Part shown: piece by piece, positions 1 to 11,174 of the stretch
How positions within the stretch are numbered: the stretch's first letter is position 1
Layout: every line of letters starts with the position of its first letter
Assembly: GCA_030149475.1 (NCBI GenBank)
Contig: JASBRL010000035.1
Coordinates: 1 to 46,552 of the forward strand
DNA: 46,552 bases
Origin: Marinobacter sp.
GTDB lineage: Bacteria; Pseudomonadota; Gammaproteobacteria; Pseudomonadales; Oleiphilaceae
Reading direction: 5' to 3'
The notes under the pieces: generated by a model
Told to the model about the DNA's origin: nothing
Databases searched by the model: none
What the model saw: only the letters and a program-made list of their open reading frames with translations
Program-made: the position numbers and the translations under genes

Positions 1-693
1 ACGGTTGGAGTTAGAGCTGTTCGGTGAACCCACCACCAGCATCAGGTCGCAGTCACCGGCAAGTTGCTTTACCGCATCCTGGCGGTTCTGGGTGGCGTAG
101 CAGATATCGTCCTTGCGGGGGCCCTGAATAGCCGGAAACCGGGCCCGCAGCGCATCAATCACTTTGGCGGTGTCATCCATGGACAAGGTGGTCTGGGTCA
201 CGTAAGCCAGTTTCGTGGGGTCGGCGACAGACAACTGGTCGACATCAGCCTCATTCTCTACCAGATAAATGCGCCCGCCATTACGGCTATCATACTGGCC
301 CATCGTACCCTCGACCTCCGGGTGACCGTGATGACCGATCAACACGCATTCGTGGCCATCACGACTGTAGCGCATCACTTCCAGGTGCACTTTGGTGACC
401 AGCGGACAGGTGGCGTCAAAGACTTTCAGCCCCCGACTCTCCGCTTCCCGCTGCACAGCCTGGGACACGCCATGCGCGCTGAAAATCACCAACTGGTCAT
501 CCGGCACTTCGTGCAGCTCATCGACAAAAACCGCCCCGCGCTCACGCAGATTATTCACCACAAATTTGTTATGAACGACCTCATGCCGCACGTAGATCGG
601 CGCCCCGAACACATCCAGGGCACGATTGACGATTTCGATCGCGCGATCAACGCCGGCACAGAAGCCGCGGGGGTTAGCCAGTCGGATTTGCAT
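1..693 (-). CDS. ispH: 4-hydroxy-3-methylbut-2-enyl diphosphate reductase (IspH/LytB), partial at the window edge
   Basis: IspH is the last enzyme of the MEP pathway. It reduces HMBPP to IPP and DMAPP with a 4Fe-4S cluster, in the cytoplasm. The first 231 codons are visible from the ATG at 693; the family is about 310-320 residues, so the C-terminal quarter lies outside the window. All three cluster cysteines are present: Cys12 in [11 protein letters not shown], one in [11 protein letters not shown] (about residue 96) and one in [10 protein letters not shown] (about residue 197). The substrate-site motif [11 protein letters not shown] ends at the window edge. It is the last visible gene of the ileS-lspA-fkpB-ispH run, 22 bases after fkpB, an order shared with E. 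coli and Pseudomonas. Identification is secure; completeness of the gene cannot be judged. Confidence 0.96.
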   Translation of the reverse strand, partial: MQIRLANPRGFCAGVDRAIEIVNRALDVFGAPIYVRHEVVHNKFVVNNLRERGAVFVDELHEVPDDQLVIFSAHGVSQAVQREAESRGLKVFDATCPLVTKVHLEVMRYSRDGHECVLIGHHGHPEVEGTMGQYDSRNGGRIYLVENEADVDQLSVADPTKLAYVTQTTLSMDDTAKVIDALRARFPAIQGPRKDDICYATQNRQDAVKQLAGDCDLMLVVGSPNSSNSNR

Positions 694-715
694 AGTCGAT
701 CCTGCCTGAGGTCCG

Positions 716-1168
716 TCAGTGGGCCGGCCGGGCCAGCACCACGTCGATAATTTCAACGTCAAATATCAGTGTACGCCCTGCCAGCGGGTGATTGAAATCA
801 ATGGTCACCTGGTCACCTTCCACACGCTGGACCACGCCGGGAAGTTCGCTCTGCCGGGCGTCAGCGAACGAGATCATCACGCCCGGCTCAAGCACCATGT
901 CGGCGCCGAAATCCGAACGTTTGAACATTTGCACGTTACTGGGATTGTGCTGACCAAAGCCTTTTTCCGGCGGCACTTCAAAACGGGCAGTCTGGCCGGC
1001 GGTCATGCCGAACAGATACGCTTCAAAATTCTCCGGCAGATTCTCGTCGCCAATGTCCAGGGTCGCAGGCGATTTATCGAACGTAGAGTCGATCTCCTGT
1101 CCGTCCTCGAATTTCAGGGCAAAGTTCAGAGTCACCCGGGTGCCTTTATCAACCGCGAACTGACCCAT
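716..1168 (-). CDS. fkpB: FKBP-type peptidyl-prolyl cis-trans isomerase, SlpA/FkpB type
   Basis: A 150-residue protein with the layout of the short SlpA-type FKBPs: an N-terminal half-FKBP fold with [12 protein letters not shown] and [16 protein letters not shown], an inserted IF (chaperone) flap rich in charged residues with [10 protein letters not shown], and a closing strand with [16 protein letters not shown]. No signal peptide, so it should act in the cytoplasm, catalysing proline isomerisation and helping proteins fold. Its ATG shares one base with the lspA stop codon (TGATG), so translation is probably coupled. The position between lspA and ispH is the classical one for fkpB. Length and motifs fit; its natural substrate is unknown. 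Confidence 0.93.
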   Translation of the reverse strand: MGQFAVDKGTRVTLNFALKFEDGQEIDSTFDKSPATLDIGDENLPENFEAYLFGMTAGQTARFEVPPEKGFGQHNPSNVQMFKRSDFGADMVLEPGVMISFADARQSELPGVVQRVEGDQVTIDFNHPLAGRTLIFDVEIIDVVLARPAH

Positions 1169-1692
1169 CAGGCATTATCTCCTCTGTTTGATTCCCCCGC
1201 GGGCTTGCGAAACATATCAACGATCATCATTACCGCCCCTGATGTTATCGCCGAATCCGCCAGATTAAAGGCCGGAAAATGGTGATCTCCCCAGTACACG
1301 TGAATAAAATCAACGACATAACCGTGGACGACACGATCGTACACATTACCCAGCGCGCCGCCGAGGATCAGTGCAATGGCCACAGCCAACCAGGTTTCGT
1401 GACGACTGAGCGTTGCCAGCCACCGGATCAGTACCACGCTGACCACCATTGCAAGCGCCACAAATACCCAGCGCTGCCACCCGGATGCCCCTGCCAGAAA
1501 GCTGAACGCGGCACCAGTGTTGTGCAACAGTGTCAGGTTGAACAACGGCATGACCGGGAGTGGCTCGCCATAGGTCAGCATTGCGCTGGCCAGTACCTTA
1601 CTGCCCTGATCCACCAGAACCACTACCAGCGCCAACCAGAGCCAGCGCAGGCATGAACCACCGGATGCCCTATCCGCCACGGTCTGATTCAT
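1168..1692 (-). CDS. lspA: Lipoprotein signal peptidase (signal peptidase II)
   Basis: LspA is an inner-membrane aspartyl protease that removes the signal peptide of prolipoproteins before the lipid-modified cysteine. The product is 174 residues with four hydrophobic segments (about residues 16-32, 62-90, 101-118 and 143-160). The two catalytic aspartates are Asp119 in GNVYDR and Asp146 in FNLADSAI. A longer frame continues upstream inside ileS, but the ATG at 1692 overlaps the ileS stop by one base and gives the usual family start, so I chose it. A likely local client is the pilus lipoprotein PilP encoded at 40441-40983. Confidence 0.95.
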   Translation of the reverse strand: MNQTVADRASGGSCLRWLWLALVVVLVDQGSKVLASAMLTYGEPLPVMPLFNLTLLHNTGAAFSFLAGASGWQRWVFVALAMVVSVVLIRWLATLSRHETWLAVAIALILGGALGNVYDRVVHGYVVDFIHVYWGDHHFPAFNLADSAITSGAVMMIVDMFRKPAGESNRGDNA

Positions 1693-4511
1693 CAGGCGTA
1701 TACCCGTACTTCGCCCGGTCCTTCGACGTTGTCCACACAACGACCGCAAAGATCCGGATACCGGGTGTTTTTACCCACATCGGCACGGTGGTGCCAACAA
1801 CGCTCGCACTTGGCATTACGGGCCGGGACCACTTTCACGGCCAGACCATCAAGCCCACTGGGCGCGGTGTCGCCAGCTTCGTCGAGCGATTTGACGGTGG
1901 CTTCCGACGTAATCAGCACGAAACGCAACTCTTCGCCCAGAGCCTGCAGATCGACCGCCAGGGTCTGATCGCAGTACAGGGTCACTTCGGCGCTCAGGGA
2001 GCCCTTGATCTCACCCCGGCCCCGTGCATCTTCCAGGCATTTGTTGACCGCTTCCTTGACGCTGTAGATCCGCCGCCAGAATTCCCGCCCCATGGTCTCC
2101 GACGCCGGCAGTGCGGTCAGGCCGGCATACCAGGTTTCGTAAAACACGCTGTCACCACGCTGACCCGGCAGGTGCTGCCAGATCTCATCGGCAGTGAAGC
2201 TGAGAATCGGTGCAATCCAGCGCACCAGTGCTTCCGCCACATGGTACAGAGCCGTCTGGCACGAGCGACGCGCCAGGCTGTCAGCCTGGGTGGTGTACTG
2301 ACGATCCTTGATGATATCGAGGAAGAAGCCGCCCAGGGTCGCTTCACAGAAGTTGTACACTTTCTGGTAGATCTTCAGGAAGCTGCAGTTCTGGAAGTCC
2401 TCGCTCAGTTCATCCTGTAGCGCCAGCGCGCGGTCCACCATCCAGCGATCGAGTGCCAGCATGTCCTCAGGTGCCACCAAATGCTGCGCCGGGTCAAACC
2501 CGTTCAGATTGCTGAGCAGGAATCGCGCGGTATTCCGGATCCGCCGGTAACCATCGGCGGTCTGCTTGAGAATGTCCCTGGACACGGTCATCTCGCCACT
2601 GTAGTCGGTCGCAGCGACCCACAGGCGCAGGATATCCGCACCCAGCTCATTCATGACCTCCTGGGGGGCTATGACATTGCCCACCGATTTGGACATCTTC
2701 AGGCCCTTGCCGTCCACGGTGAAACCGTGGGTCAAAACCTGCTTGTAAGGGGCCACTCCATTGATCGCGATGGACGTTTTGAGCGACGACTGGAACCAGC
2801 CGCGATGCTGATCAGACCCTTCCAGATACATGTCCGCCGGAAACTGCCCCAGCTCAGGCCGCTTGCGCAGTACCGTGGCATGGGTAACCCCGGAATCGAA
2901 CCAGACATCCAGGGTGTCTGTTACTTTCTCATAAAGCTCGGCTTCTTCACCAAGCAGGTCCGTTGCGTCCAGCTCGTACCAGGCGTCAATACCGCCCTCC
3001 TCGACCTGCTGAGCCACCGCTTCTATCAGCCGATCAGTCTGCGGATGCAGTTCCTGCGTCTGCTTGTGAATAAACAGGGCAATCGGCACACCCCAGGTTC
3101 TCTGCCGGGAGATACACCAGTCCGGCGACTGTTCGAACATGGCCTCGATCCGGCTCTGCCCCCAGCCCGGTATCCAGCGCACGCCCTTGATCGCTTCCAG
3201 GGCATCCCGGCGCAGATTGTTCTGATCCATACTGATGAACCACTGGGGCGTAGCGCGATAGATCAGCGGGGTTTTGGTCCGCCAGCAATGCGGATAGCTA
3301 TGGCGGAATTTTTCCGCGTGAACAAGTTTACCTTCGCGGGTCAGTGCCTCACAGACCGGTTCGTCCGCCTTATAGACGTGAATACCGGCCAGTTCGCCAG
3401 CGGCCCGGGTGTAGGTGCCATCCGCCTGCACCCTATTGAGGGTGCCAATGCCGTACGCCTTGCCCACGACAAAATCCTCCACTCCGTGGTCCGGCGCGGT
3501 ATGCACGGCGCCGGTACCGGCGTCAGCGGAGACATGATCACCGAGTATCAGCGGCACCTGTTTGTCGTAGAACGGATGTTGCAACGCCAGATGCTCAAGT
3601 TCTGCGCCTTTACACGTGGCCAGTATCTGGTAGGTCTGGGCGGACCAGCGCTCCATGATGCCTTCGACCATATCGGCGGCGAGAATCAGCCGTTCGGGAC
3701 CGGGCCCCAGGTCCGCCTGCACCAGCGCATAGTCAAACTCGCCATTCAGGGAGACGGCCTGGTTGGCCGGAATGGTCCAGGGCGTCGTGGTCCAGATAAC
3801 GACTGACACATCGCCCTCGCCCTGATCAGTACCAAACGCCTGGAGGGCCTTCCTCGGCTCGGACACGGTAAACCGTACGTCGATCTGGGTGGACGTCTTG
3901 TCCTGATATTCGACTTCCGCTTCGGCCAGCGCGGACTGGCCGACCACACTCCAGTAGACCGGCTTGTAACCGCGCATCAGGTGGCCATTGGCCACGATCT
4001 GACCCAGGGCACGAATAATATCGGCCTCCACTCTGGGGTCCATGGTCAGATAGGGTTTATCCCACTGCCCCATCACACCCAGCCGGATAAAATCCTCCTT
4101 CTGCCCGGCAATCTGTTTGGTCGCGTAATCACGACAGGCCTGGCGGAAAGTTTTGAAATCCACTTTCACGCCGGCTTTACCGATCTCCTGCTCGACCTTG
4201 TGCTCGATTGGCAGACCATGGCAGTCCCACCCCGGCACGTACGGAGCGTCGTAACCCATAAAACTGCGGGACTTGACGATCATATCCTTGAGAATCTTGT
4301 TAACCGCATGCCCGATATGAATGCTGCCATTGGCGTAGGGAGGGCCGTCGTGCAGAATGAATTTCTCCCGTCCGGCGCGCGCCTCACGCAGCTTGCCGTA
4401 GACATCCAGGTCCTGCCAGCGCTTGAGCATCTCGGGCTCACGCCTGGCGAGATTGCCGCGCATGGGAAAGGCCGTTTCCGGAAGGTTCAGGGTATGCTTG
4501 TAATCGCTCAT
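1692..4511 (-). CDS. ileS: Isoleucyl-tRNA synthetase
   Basis: A class I aminoacyl-tRNA synthetase of 939 residues that charges tRNA-Ile and edits misactivated valine. The HIGH motif is at residues 65-68 ([12 protein letters not shown]). Further motifs are [10 protein letters not shown], the CP1 editing domain with [12 protein letters not shown], and KMSKS near residue 600 ([13 protein letters not shown]). The C-terminal zinc finger has two CxxC pairs (CERCW and CGRCV). This is the zinc-containing bacterial type, the usual form in E. coli and Pseudomonas, not the mupirocin-resistant eukaryote-like type. It lies 37 bases after ribF and overlaps lspA by one base. Confidence 0.98.
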   Translation of the reverse strand: MSDYKHTLNLPETAFPMRGNLARREPEMLKRWQDLDVYGKLREARAGREKFILHDGPPYANGSIHIGHAVNKILKDMIVKSRSFMGYDAPYVPGWDCHGLPIEHKVEQEIGKAGVKVDFKTFRQACRDYATKQIAGQKEDFIRLGVMGQWDKPYLTMDPRVEADIIRALGQIVANGHLMRGYKPVYWSVVGQSALAEAEVEYQDKTSTQIDVRFTVSEPRKALQAFGTDQGEGDVSVVIWTTTPWTIPANQAVSLNGEFDYALVQADLGPGPERLILAADMVEGIMERWSAQTYQILATCKGAELEHLALQHPFYDKQVPLILGDHVSADAGTGAVHTAPDHGVEDFVVGKAYGIGTLNRVQADGTYTRAAGELAGIHVYKADEPVCEALTREGKLVHAEKFRHSYPHCWRTKTPLIYRATPQWFISMDQNNLRRDALEAIKGVRWIPGWGQSRIEAMFEQSPDWCISRQRTWGVPIALFIHKQTQELHPQTDRLIEAVAQQVEEGGIDAWYELDATDLLGEEAELYEKVTDTLDVWFDSGVTHATVLRKRPELGQFPADMYLEGSDQHRGWFQSSLKTSIAINGVAPYKQVLTHGFTVDGKGLKMSKSVGNVIAPQEVMNELGADILRLWVAATDYSGEMTVSRDILKQTADGYRRIRNTARFLLSNLNGFDPAQHLVAPEDMLALDRWMVDRALALQDELSEDFQNCSFLKIYQKVYNFCEATLGGFFLDIIKDRQYTTQADSLARRSCQTALYHVAEALVRWIAPILSFTADEIWQHLPGQRGDSVFYETWYAGLTALPASETMGREFWRRIYSVKEAVNKCLEDARGRGEIKGSLSAEVTLYCDQTLAVDLQALGEELRFVLITSEATVKSLDEAGDTAPSGLDGLAVKVVPARNAKCERCWHHRADVGKNTRYPDLCGRCVDNVEGPGEVRVYA

Positions 4512-4548
4512 GGGGTCTCTTCGGGTGCTCTGTCGTCAATCCTGGGGA

Positions 4549-5517
4549 TCAGTCGGCATGCCGGGCTCGCTGGCCGGACAGCCAGCGGCGCGCATCGTTC
4601 ATGTCTTGCTCAATCTGGGCTTTCAGGGCTTCAATGGATTCGAAACGCACTTCGTCTCGCAGCGGATGCCGGAAGGTGACCCGCAGACGCTGCCCGTATA
4701 GTGTGCCAGCAAAGTCGAACAGGTGCACTTCAAGTGACGGCCGGCGACCATCTACCGTGGGCCTCAGCCCGATATTAGCCACCCCGTCGTAACGGTCATC
4801 CCCATCAGTAATGACCGACACCACATAAACCCCTCTCAGGGCGGAGCGCTGAGCCAGCCGTATGTTAGCTGTGGGCGCACCGATTTCACGACCAAGCTGC
4901 CGACCGTAAACGACCCGCCCTTTAATCGTGAACGGCTTACCCAGCAGTGCCTCAGCAAGCGACAACTGGTTGCCCGCTAGCGCCTGACGGATACGAGTAC
5001 TGCTGACTCGCTCACCTGACACCTCAACGGTGCGGGTATTTTCAACGCCAAATCCGACCCGGCGTCCGACCCGGCGCAGCAGTTCGAAATCGCCGGACCG
5101 GTCACAGCCAAAGCGGAAATCATCGCCAACCACCAGATGCTGAACGCGCAGGCCCTTGATCAGCAAATCTTCAATAAAACCCATGCCCGAGTATTGCCGG
5201 AAACTGTCGTCAAAGCGTATACACAGGATTATCTCGACGCCGAGTTCCGCCAGCGCTTCCACTTTCTGTCGAAAACCCATTACCCGGGGTGGCGCCTCAG
5301 CGCCCTGAAAAAACTCCCGGGGCTGAGGCTCGAAAATCATCGCCACAGAGGGCAGCGACCGTGCCCGGGCCTGCTCTTTCACCTGTTCAATAATGGTCTG
5401 ATGCCCCAGGTGTACGCCATCAAAATTACCAATGGTCGCCACGCACCCTTCCCCCAACGGGGAATCCGCCCGGTTTGACAGCCGCTGCAGGTTAGTCAGG
5501 CCTCGAATCAACCGCAT
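4549..5517 (-). CDS. ribF: Bifunctional riboflavin kinase / FAD synthetase
   Basis: RibF phosphorylates riboflavin to FMN and adenylates FMN to FAD. The 322-residue product matches the family length (about 310). The N-terminal nucleotidyltransferase half has GNFDGVHLGH at residues 30-39 and the ISSTR-like motif VSSTRIRQAL. The C-terminal riboflavin kinase domain starts near residue 190 with GRVVYGRQLGREIGAPTANI. It sits between murJ and ileS, as in related genomes, and uses the end product of the rib cluster at 18497-21340. A repeat fragment and a candidate -10 box lie in the 234-base gap upstream. Confidence 0.97.
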   Translation of the reverse strand: MRLIRGLTNLQRLSNRADSPLGEGCVATIGNFDGVHLGHQTIIEQVKEQARARSLPSVAMIFEPQPREFFQGAEAPPRVMGFRQKVEALAELGVEIILCIRFDDSFRQYSGMGFIEDLLIKGLRVQHLVVGDDFRFGCDRSGDFELLRRVGRRVGFGVENTRTVEVSGERVSSTRIRQALAGNQLSLAEALLGKPFTIKGRVVYGRQLGREIGAPTANIRLAQRSALRGVYVVSVITDGDDRYDGVANIGLRPTVDGRRPSLEVHLFDFAGTLYGQRLRVTFRHPLRDEVRFESIEALKAQIEQDMNDARRWLSGQRARHAD

Positions 5518-5544
5518 TGAACGCTAACACTCCGTCGCAGGTTG

Positions 5545-5564
5545 GGGAACCTCTGATCAAGTCT
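5545..5564 (+). repeat. Fragment of the GGAACCTCTGATCAAG repeat family
   Basis: The sequence here contains GGGAACCTCTGATCAAGTCT, the same core as the ends of the palindromic element at 45949-46220. At 5725-5741, just after the murJ stop, the opposite strand carries a weaker match (GGGAACCGCTGATGAGC). The 5545-5741 interval could therefore be a decayed copy of a similar element, but its interior does not visibly resemble the one beside ponA. Read in the ribF direction it lies in the ribF leader or promoter region. Confidence 0.55.
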
Positions 5565-5592
5565 CTTACAGACTCCGGCGAGAAAACACGCG

Positions 5593-5621
5593 ATTGTAAC
5601 CCATTTGACCCATGGCGATAA
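5593..5621 (-). promoter_or_regulatory. Candidate promoter for ribF and downstream genes
   Basis: On the minus strand TACAAT (5593-5598) is a good -10 hexamer. The matching -35 position (5616-5621, TTATCG) is poor, so the promoter would be weak or activator-dependent. It lies about 76 bases upstream of the ribF ATG, in the only sizeable gap between murJ and ileS. Confidence 0.3.
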
Positions 5622-5751
5622 GGGACAAACAACTTATCCGGACTGGCTGCCGCAAACCGGGATGACAAGGAAGGCGCTGCCTTGCTACTGCACCTTTCAG
5701 GTCTTGCGGACACATACGGAAGCTCATCAGCGGTTCCCGGGAAACGGTCAT

Positions 5752-7338
5752 TCAGCGAAGCCGGAAGTGCCGGAGTCGCACCCCCGCCAGGGCGAGCGTC
5801 ACAAAGTAGACCAGCCCACCTCCGACCACGATCAGTGCCATGTCCGCAGACCGCTGCATCCCGCCGGCCAATACCCAGTGGTCAAACGGCCCACGCAGGT
5901 ACAGAATGACCGCCGCCAGCGCTATATTGGCAACCGCCAGTTGCCCGCCGAACCGAAGCCAGCCAGGCTGGGCCTGCCACGCCCCGTCCCGACGCAGTAT
6001 CCACCACAGCAGCCCGGCATTGAGCCAGGCCGACAGCGATGTCGCCAGAGCCAGACCGGCATGGGCCAGAGGCACCACCAGGATCAGGTTGAACACCATA
6101 TTAGCGACCATCGCCACGATGCCGATTTTAACCGGTGTGCGGGTGTCCTTGCGGGCAAAGAAGCCCGGTGCCAGCACCTTGATCTGCATGAAGGCCAGCA
6201 GCCCCACCGCATAAGCCACGAGGCTCCGGGCCGACATCATGACATCGGTCTGGGTTACCTCACCATAGTAGAACAGCGTCGCTATCAGCGGCTTGGCCAG
6301 CAGAATCAGCGCCAGCGCGGCCGGCAGGCCAATCAGCAACACGGCACGCACCGCCCAGTCCAGCGTGGCACTGAACTGGGCCGAGGACGCCGCAGCGTGT
6401 TTGCGCGACAGATTCGGCAAAATTACCGTGGCGATGGCAATGCCGAAGACACCGAGCGGTAACTCTGACAGGCGGTCGGAATAGTACAGCCAGGACACGC
6501 TCCCGGTTTGCAGGAACGACGCCAGAACCGTATCCAGCAGCAGATTGATCTGACTGACCGATACCCCGAAAATTGCCGGCGCCATCAGTCGAAGGACCTG
6601 CCTGACCCCCTCATGCCGGTAGTCCACCGTTGGCCGAGGCAGCAGCCCCAGCCGCATCAGGAACGGCAACTGGAAAAACAGCTGCAAAGCGCCGGCGACG
6701 AAAACGCCCCAGGCCAGCGCCATCACCGGCGTGCTCATTAACGGGGACACAAAAATGGCCGCTCCGATCATCACCAGATTCAGCAGCACCGGGGTAAACG
6801 CAGGAACGGCGAACCGGTCATAGCTGTTCAGGATGGCCCCGGCAAAGGCGGTTAATGAAATCAGCAACAGATAGGGAAAGGTGATTCGCAGCATGTCGCT
6901 GGCGAGGGAAAATTTTTCCGCATCATCAAGAAAGCCCGGCGCAAACAGGCCGGTCAGCACCGGCGCGCCCAGCATTGCCACCAGCGTCACGCCCAGCAAA
7001 ACAATACCGAGCGAGCCGGCAACGGCGTTCACCAACCGGTTCACATCGGCAAGGGATTTCTGCTCCCGATAGGATGACAGTACCGGCACAAACGCCTGGG
7101 CAAACGCGCCCTCGGCGAACAGGCGACGGAGAAAATTCGGTATTTTAAATGCTACAAAGAAGGCATCTGCGCCGGTGCCGGCGCCAAAATAGCGCGCGAT
7201 GACCATGTCCCGGATCAATCCGAGCACCCGTGACAACAGGGTCATCAGCCCCACCAACCCGGAGGAGCGCAACAAGCCCGGCGCGGGAGCCGGTTCCGAC
7301 CCGACAGACTGATCGGAGGTCTTGGTATCGTGTGACAT
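5752..7338 (-). CDS. murJ: Lipid II flippase MurJ (MviN)
   Basis: MurJ moves lipid II across the inner membrane for peptidoglycan synthesis. From the ATG at 7338 the product is 528 residues (E. coli 511) with about 14 hydrophobic segments. The N-terminal signature is clear: LLSRVLGLIRDMVIARYFGAG followed by DAFFVAFKIPNFLRRLFAEG, which holds the conserved arginines of the central cavity. The frame stays open for 69 codons upstream of 7338, but that stretch is not MurJ-like and the ATG at 7338 puts the first membrane segment where the family has it. No strong ribosome binding site is seen, so the exact start is less certain than the function. Confidence 0.95.
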   Translation of the reverse strand: MSHDTKTSDQSVGSEPAPAPGLLRSSGLVGLMTLLSRVLGLIRDMVIARYFGAGTGADAFFVAFKIPNFLRRLFAEGAFAQAFVPVLSSYREQKSLADVNRLVNAVAGSLGIVLLGVTLVAMLGAPVLTGLFAPGFLDDAEKFSLASDMLRITFPYLLLISLTAFAGAILNSYDRFAVPAFTPVLLNLVMIGAAIFVSPLMSTPVMALAWGVFVAGALQLFFQLPFLMRLGLLPRPTVDYRHEGVRQVLRLMAPAIFGVSVSQINLLLDTVLASFLQTGSVSWLYYSDRLSELPLGVFGIAIATVILPNLSRKHAAASSAQFSATLDWAVRAVLLIGLPAALALILLAKPLIATLFYYGEVTQTDVMMSARSLVAYAVGLLAFMQIKVLAPGFFARKDTRTPVKIGIVAMVANMVFNLILVVPLAHAGLALATSLSAWLNAGLLWWILRRDGAWQAQPGWLRFGGQLAVANIALAAVILYLRGPFDHWVLAGGMQRSADMALIVVGGGLVYFVTLALAGVRLRHFRLR

Positions 7339-7437
7339 AGAAGTGGTCGGAGCCCACACTGAAAGAAGAGAATCTGGTGCGCCCGCCATAAGCAAGCGCC
7401 GGGCATCTGGGGACACGCGTATCCGCAGACCGGCGGA

Positions 7438-7471
7438 GTTTATCACACAACGATCCGGCGATCGTATAAAC
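7438..7471. promoter_or_regulatory. Interrupted dyad between divergent murJ and rpsT
   Basis: ACGATC-CGGC-GATCGT (7450-7465) is a 6+6 inverted repeat. It is flanked by GTTTAT at 7438-7443 and ATAAAC at 7466-7471, which are also inverted copies. It lies in the 281-base murJ/rpsT spacer, upstream of the rpsT promoter at 7507. It could be a protein-binding site or part of the murJ promoter region; no known regulator is recognised. Confidence 0.3.
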
Positions 7472-7506
7472 CCGGTCTCTGCGTCGAGGAGTTGATCACC
7501 GTTCCC

Positions 7507-7535
7507 TTGACATTCAGGGCCTTTGGCGGCATAGT
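7507..7535 (+). promoter_or_regulatory. Sigma70-like promoter of rpsT
   Basis: TTGACA (7507-7512) is a perfect -35, followed after 17 bases by CATAGT (7530-7535) as -10. Transcription would start near 7542, giving a leader of about 78 bases before the GTG of rpsT. A second -10-like TATAAA lies at 7465-7470 without a clear -35. Confidence 0.55.
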
Positions 7536-7619
7536 TCCGCGTCATTTATTTCGACGCGCTGGAATTTGGCGCGCACGCGAATTTTCAGCAACGAATTCAA
7601 GATTTTCAGGAGTTACACG

Positions 7620-7889
7620 GTGGCAAATTCCCCGCAAGCCAAAAAGCGCGCACGTCAGAACGAAAAGAACCGCAAGCACAACGCCAGCCTGCGTTCCATG
7701 GCGCGCACGTACATGAAGAAAGTCAGTGCCAAGATCGAAGCCGGCAACTACGAAGAAGCCCAGGCGGCTTTTCAACAGTGCCAGCCCATCATCGACAGCA
7801 TGGTGAACAAAGGCATTTTCACCAAGAACAAGGTTGCTCGCCAGAAAAGCCGCATGGTTGCCCGCATCAAAGGCCTGAAGTCAGCCTGA
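7620..7889 (+). CDS. rpsT: 30S ribosomal protein S20
   Basis: S20 is a basic three-helix protein of the small subunit that binds 16S rRNA. From GTG at 7620 the product is 89 residues (E. coli 87), beginning VANSPQAKKRARQ and ending IKGLKSA. AGGAG at 7608-7612 is spaced 7 bases before the GTG and fixes the start; the upstream ATG at 7566 in the same frame is not used by the family. The non-ATG start echoes E. coli rpsT, where a UUG start is linked to autogenous control. Whether that operates here is unknown. The gene is transcribed alone, with its own promoter and terminator. Confidence 0.97.
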   Translation: MANSPQAKKRARQNEKNRKHNASLRSMARTYMKKVSAKIEAGNYEEAQAAFQQCQPIIDSMVNKGIFTKNKVARQKSRMVARIKGLKSA

Positions 7890-7907
7890 GCATTTCCGCG
7901 CCTGCGC

Positions 7908-7937
7908 AAAAAACCGGCTCCGGGAGCCGGTTTTTTT
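7908..7937. terminator. Bidirectional intrinsic terminator between rpsT and proB
   Basis: A perfect 7-bp stem, CCGGCTC (7914-7920) and GAGCCGG (7924-7930), with a 3-base loop. It is followed by seven T (7931-7937) and preceded by six A (7908-7913). It can stop rpsT on the plus strand and proB on the minus strand; the two genes converge here. Confidence 0.93.
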
Positions 7938-7969
7938 ATGCCTGCCATTCATCTTCGTGAGACGCCCGC

Positions 7970-9100
7970 TCAGACGATCACCAGATTGTCCCGGTGGATC
8001 ATTTCATCATCAGAAATATAACCCAGCACGTCAGCAATGCGGTCACTGGAACGCCCGGCGATCGCCCTCGCCTCGTCCGCATCGTAATTCACCAGCCCGC
8101 GGGCAACCTCCCGGCCAGACACATCAGTACAGGACACCATCTCACCGCGACGAAACTTGCCAGAGACGGACTTGATCCCCACCGGCAACAGACTTCGGCC
8201 GCCCTGACAGAGCACACGAACAGCCCCTTCATCCAGCATAAGCTGACCACGGGTCTGCAAATGACTGGCCAGCCACTGTTTGCGGGCCGCCATCCGACCC
8301 TGGTCCGGTAACAACAGCGTACCCAACGCCTCACCACGCCTCAGCCGACCCAGCACCGTATCGAGACGCCCGCCGACAATGATCGTGAACGCACCGGAAC
8401 GGGCTGCCAGTCGGGCCGCCCTTACTTTGGTCTGCATACCGCCCCGGCCCAGCACCCCGGCACCGCCAGCCGCCATGGCATCAAGTCCGGAATCACTGGC
8501 CTGACGCTGCACCACCAACCTGGCATCCGGGTTGTTGCGGGGATCGCAGTCAAACAGGCCCTCCTGATCCGTCAGGATAATCAGGCCATCAGCCTCAATC
8601 AGATTGGCCACCAGAGCACCCAATGTATCGTTGTCGCCAAAGCGGATTTCATCCGTTACGACCGAGTCATTTTCGTTGACAATGGGAACCACCGAGAAGT
8701 CCAGTAGCGCCCGCAGGGTACTGCGACCGTTCAGGTAGCGCTTGCGGTCAGACAGATCATCGTGGGTCAGCAGAATCTGGGCGGACCGGAGCCCATGGCG
8801 CTTGAGCTGCGCCTCCCAGGTCTGCACCAGACCCATCTGGCCCACGGCCGCCGCCGCCTGCAGCTCATGCAACTGCGCCGGACGGACGGTCCAGCCCAAA
8901 CGACTCATGCCCTCGGCTACCGAGCCGGACGACACCACCACCACTTCAACCCCGTCAGCAATCAGGCCGGCAATCTGATCCACCCAGCGGCCCAGGGCCT
9001 CAACGTCCAGACCCCTGCCGTCGTTGGTCAGCAGCGCGCTGCCGATTTTTACAACCAGCCGGCGTGCTCGGGCTACCTGGGAACGTTCGCTCATACCCAC
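7970..9100 (-). CDS. proB: Glutamate 5-kinase
   Basis: ProB phosphorylates glutamate in the first step of proline synthesis. The product is 376 residues (E. coli 367). It has an N-terminal amino acid kinase domain with [11 protein letters not shown] and [12 protein letters not shown], the substrate loop with IVNENDSV, and a C-terminal PUA domain (about residues 280-365) carrying feedback-type architecture. The start is at 9100 (MGMSERS); an ATG two codons later is also possible. It follows obgE by 6 bases and should be cotranscribed with it. The adjacency of obgE and proB is common in Pseudomonas relatives, while proA is not in this window. Confidence 0.96.
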   Translation of the reverse strand: MGMSERSQVARARRLVVKIGSALLTNDGRGLDVEALGRWVDQIAGLIADGVEVVVVSSGSVAEGMSRLGWTVRPAQLHELQAAAAVGQMGLVQTWEAQLKRHGLRSAQILLTHDDLSDRKRYLNGRSTLRALLDFSVVPIVNENDSVVTDEIRFGDNDTLGALVANLIEADGLIILTDQEGLFDCDPRNNPDARLVVQRQASDSGLDAMAAGGAGVLGRGGMQTKVRAARLAARSGAFTIIVGGRLDTVLGRLRRGEALGTLLLPDQGRMAARKQWLASHLQTRGQLMLDEGAVRVLCQGGRSLLPVGIKSVSGKFRRGEMVSCTDVSGREVARGLVNYDADEARAIAGRSSDRIADVLGYISDDEMIHRDNLVIV

Positions 9101-9106
9101 CTCTGC

Positions 9107-10306
<1,200 letters not shown>

Positions 10307-10383
10307 TCACCCGCCGGGGAGCAGCGCACGGCAACGTTGCCGGCGCGTCTGCAAATCATACAAAAAAACCAGGCCCAACAACC

Positions 10384-10421
10384 AAAAAAGCCCCGCAAGC
10401 CTCAGAGAAGCACTGCGGGGC
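10384..10421 (-). terminator. Intrinsic terminator after rpmA, ahead of obgE
   Basis: On the minus strand an 8-bp GC-rich stem (arms at 10414-10421 and 10390-10397) closes a 16-base loop and is followed by six T (10389-10384). It separates the two ribosomal protein genes from obgE-proB and could be partly read through, as reported for similar rpmA-obg junctions. Confidence 0.85.
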
Positions 10422-10453
10422 CTTTCGGTTCGTCAGAACCGGAGATCGTCAGC

Positions 10454-10714
10454 TCAAGCGGCTGGAACGATGCTCACGAACTTGCGGTTCTGAGGACCTT
10501 TGGTCTCGAACTTGACCTGACCGTCTGCTTTCGCAAACAGGGTGTGGTCACGACCCAGACCCATATTCGAACCGGCGTGGAAACGGGTTCCGCGCTGACG
10601 AACGATAATTGCACCAGCGGTCACGGTCTCGCCGCCAAAGCGCTTCACGCCAAGTCGTTTCGACTCTGAATCGCGACCGTTACGGGTACTGCCTGCTGCC
10701 TTCTTGTGAGCCAT
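10454..10714 (-). CDS. rpmA: 50S ribosomal protein L27
   Basis: L27 lies near the peptidyl transferase centre. The product is 86 residues, the usual length, starting [16 protein letters not shown] and carrying [22 protein letters not shown]. The N-terminus reads MAHKK directly, so there is no cleavable extension of the Firmicutes type. It follows rplU by 37 bases and is cotranscribed with it. Confidence 0.98.
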   Translation of the reverse strand: MAHKKAAGSTRNGRDSESKRLGVKRFGGETVTAGAIIVRQRGTRFHAGSNMGLGRDHTLFAKADGQVKFETKGPQNRKFVSIVPAA

Positions 10715-10751
10715 TGCTAGCCTCCTCGTGTTCGGGGGTTAACCGAGAGCC

Positions 10752-11063
10752 TCAGCCCTTGATACCCGTGATCTTGACTTCAGTAAACCACTGACGGTGG
10801 CCCTGACGTTTCATGTGGTGCTTACGACGACGGAACTTGATGATCTGGATCTTGTCCGCACGACCGTGGCTGACCACTTCAGCCGTAACCCTGGCACCGT
10901 CAACGACCGGGGCGCCAACCTGAACCTTGTCGCCATCTGCAATCAGCAGAACGCGATCAAATTCGACATTGCCACCGGTTTCGACTTCCAGCTTTTCCAG
11001 CTTCAGCGTCTCACCTTCAGTGACCCGGTGCTGCTTGCCACCGCTTACAATTACTGCGTACAT
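10752..11063 (-). CDS. rplU: 50S ribosomal protein L21
   Basis: L21 binds 23S rRNA. The product is 103 residues (E. coli 103) with [14 protein letters not shown] at the start and the basic [16 protein letters not shown] segment near residue 78. It is the first gene of rplU-rpmA, which is divergent from ispB. A strong promoter lies 112 bases upstream, leaving a leader of about 105 bases. L21 leaders with autoregulatory structure are known in other bacteria; I did not identify the fold here. Confidence 0.98.
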   Translation of the reverse strand: MYAVIVSGGKQHRVTEGETLKLEKLEVETGGNVEFDRVLLIADGDKVQVGAPVVDGARVTAEVVSHGRADKIQIIKFRRRKHHMKRQGHRQWFTEVKITGIKG

Positions 11064-11174
11064 GGAGTTTCTCCGCTAAATGACCCATCCCTGCTCTTAT
11101 CCACCTGGTTCTAAGGGAGGCGCTCTGGCGACCCTATAGCAGGGAGCGCAGGTTGGGATGAGTTTGGGCGCGTA

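Noticed and set aside
2481..3806. 441-codon open frame on the plus strand
   Set aside because: Antisense to ileS, no family resemblance.
7339..7545. N-terminal extension of murJ
   Set aside because: Open frame continues upstream, but the residues are not MurJ-like and the extension would push the first membrane segment away from the N-terminus.
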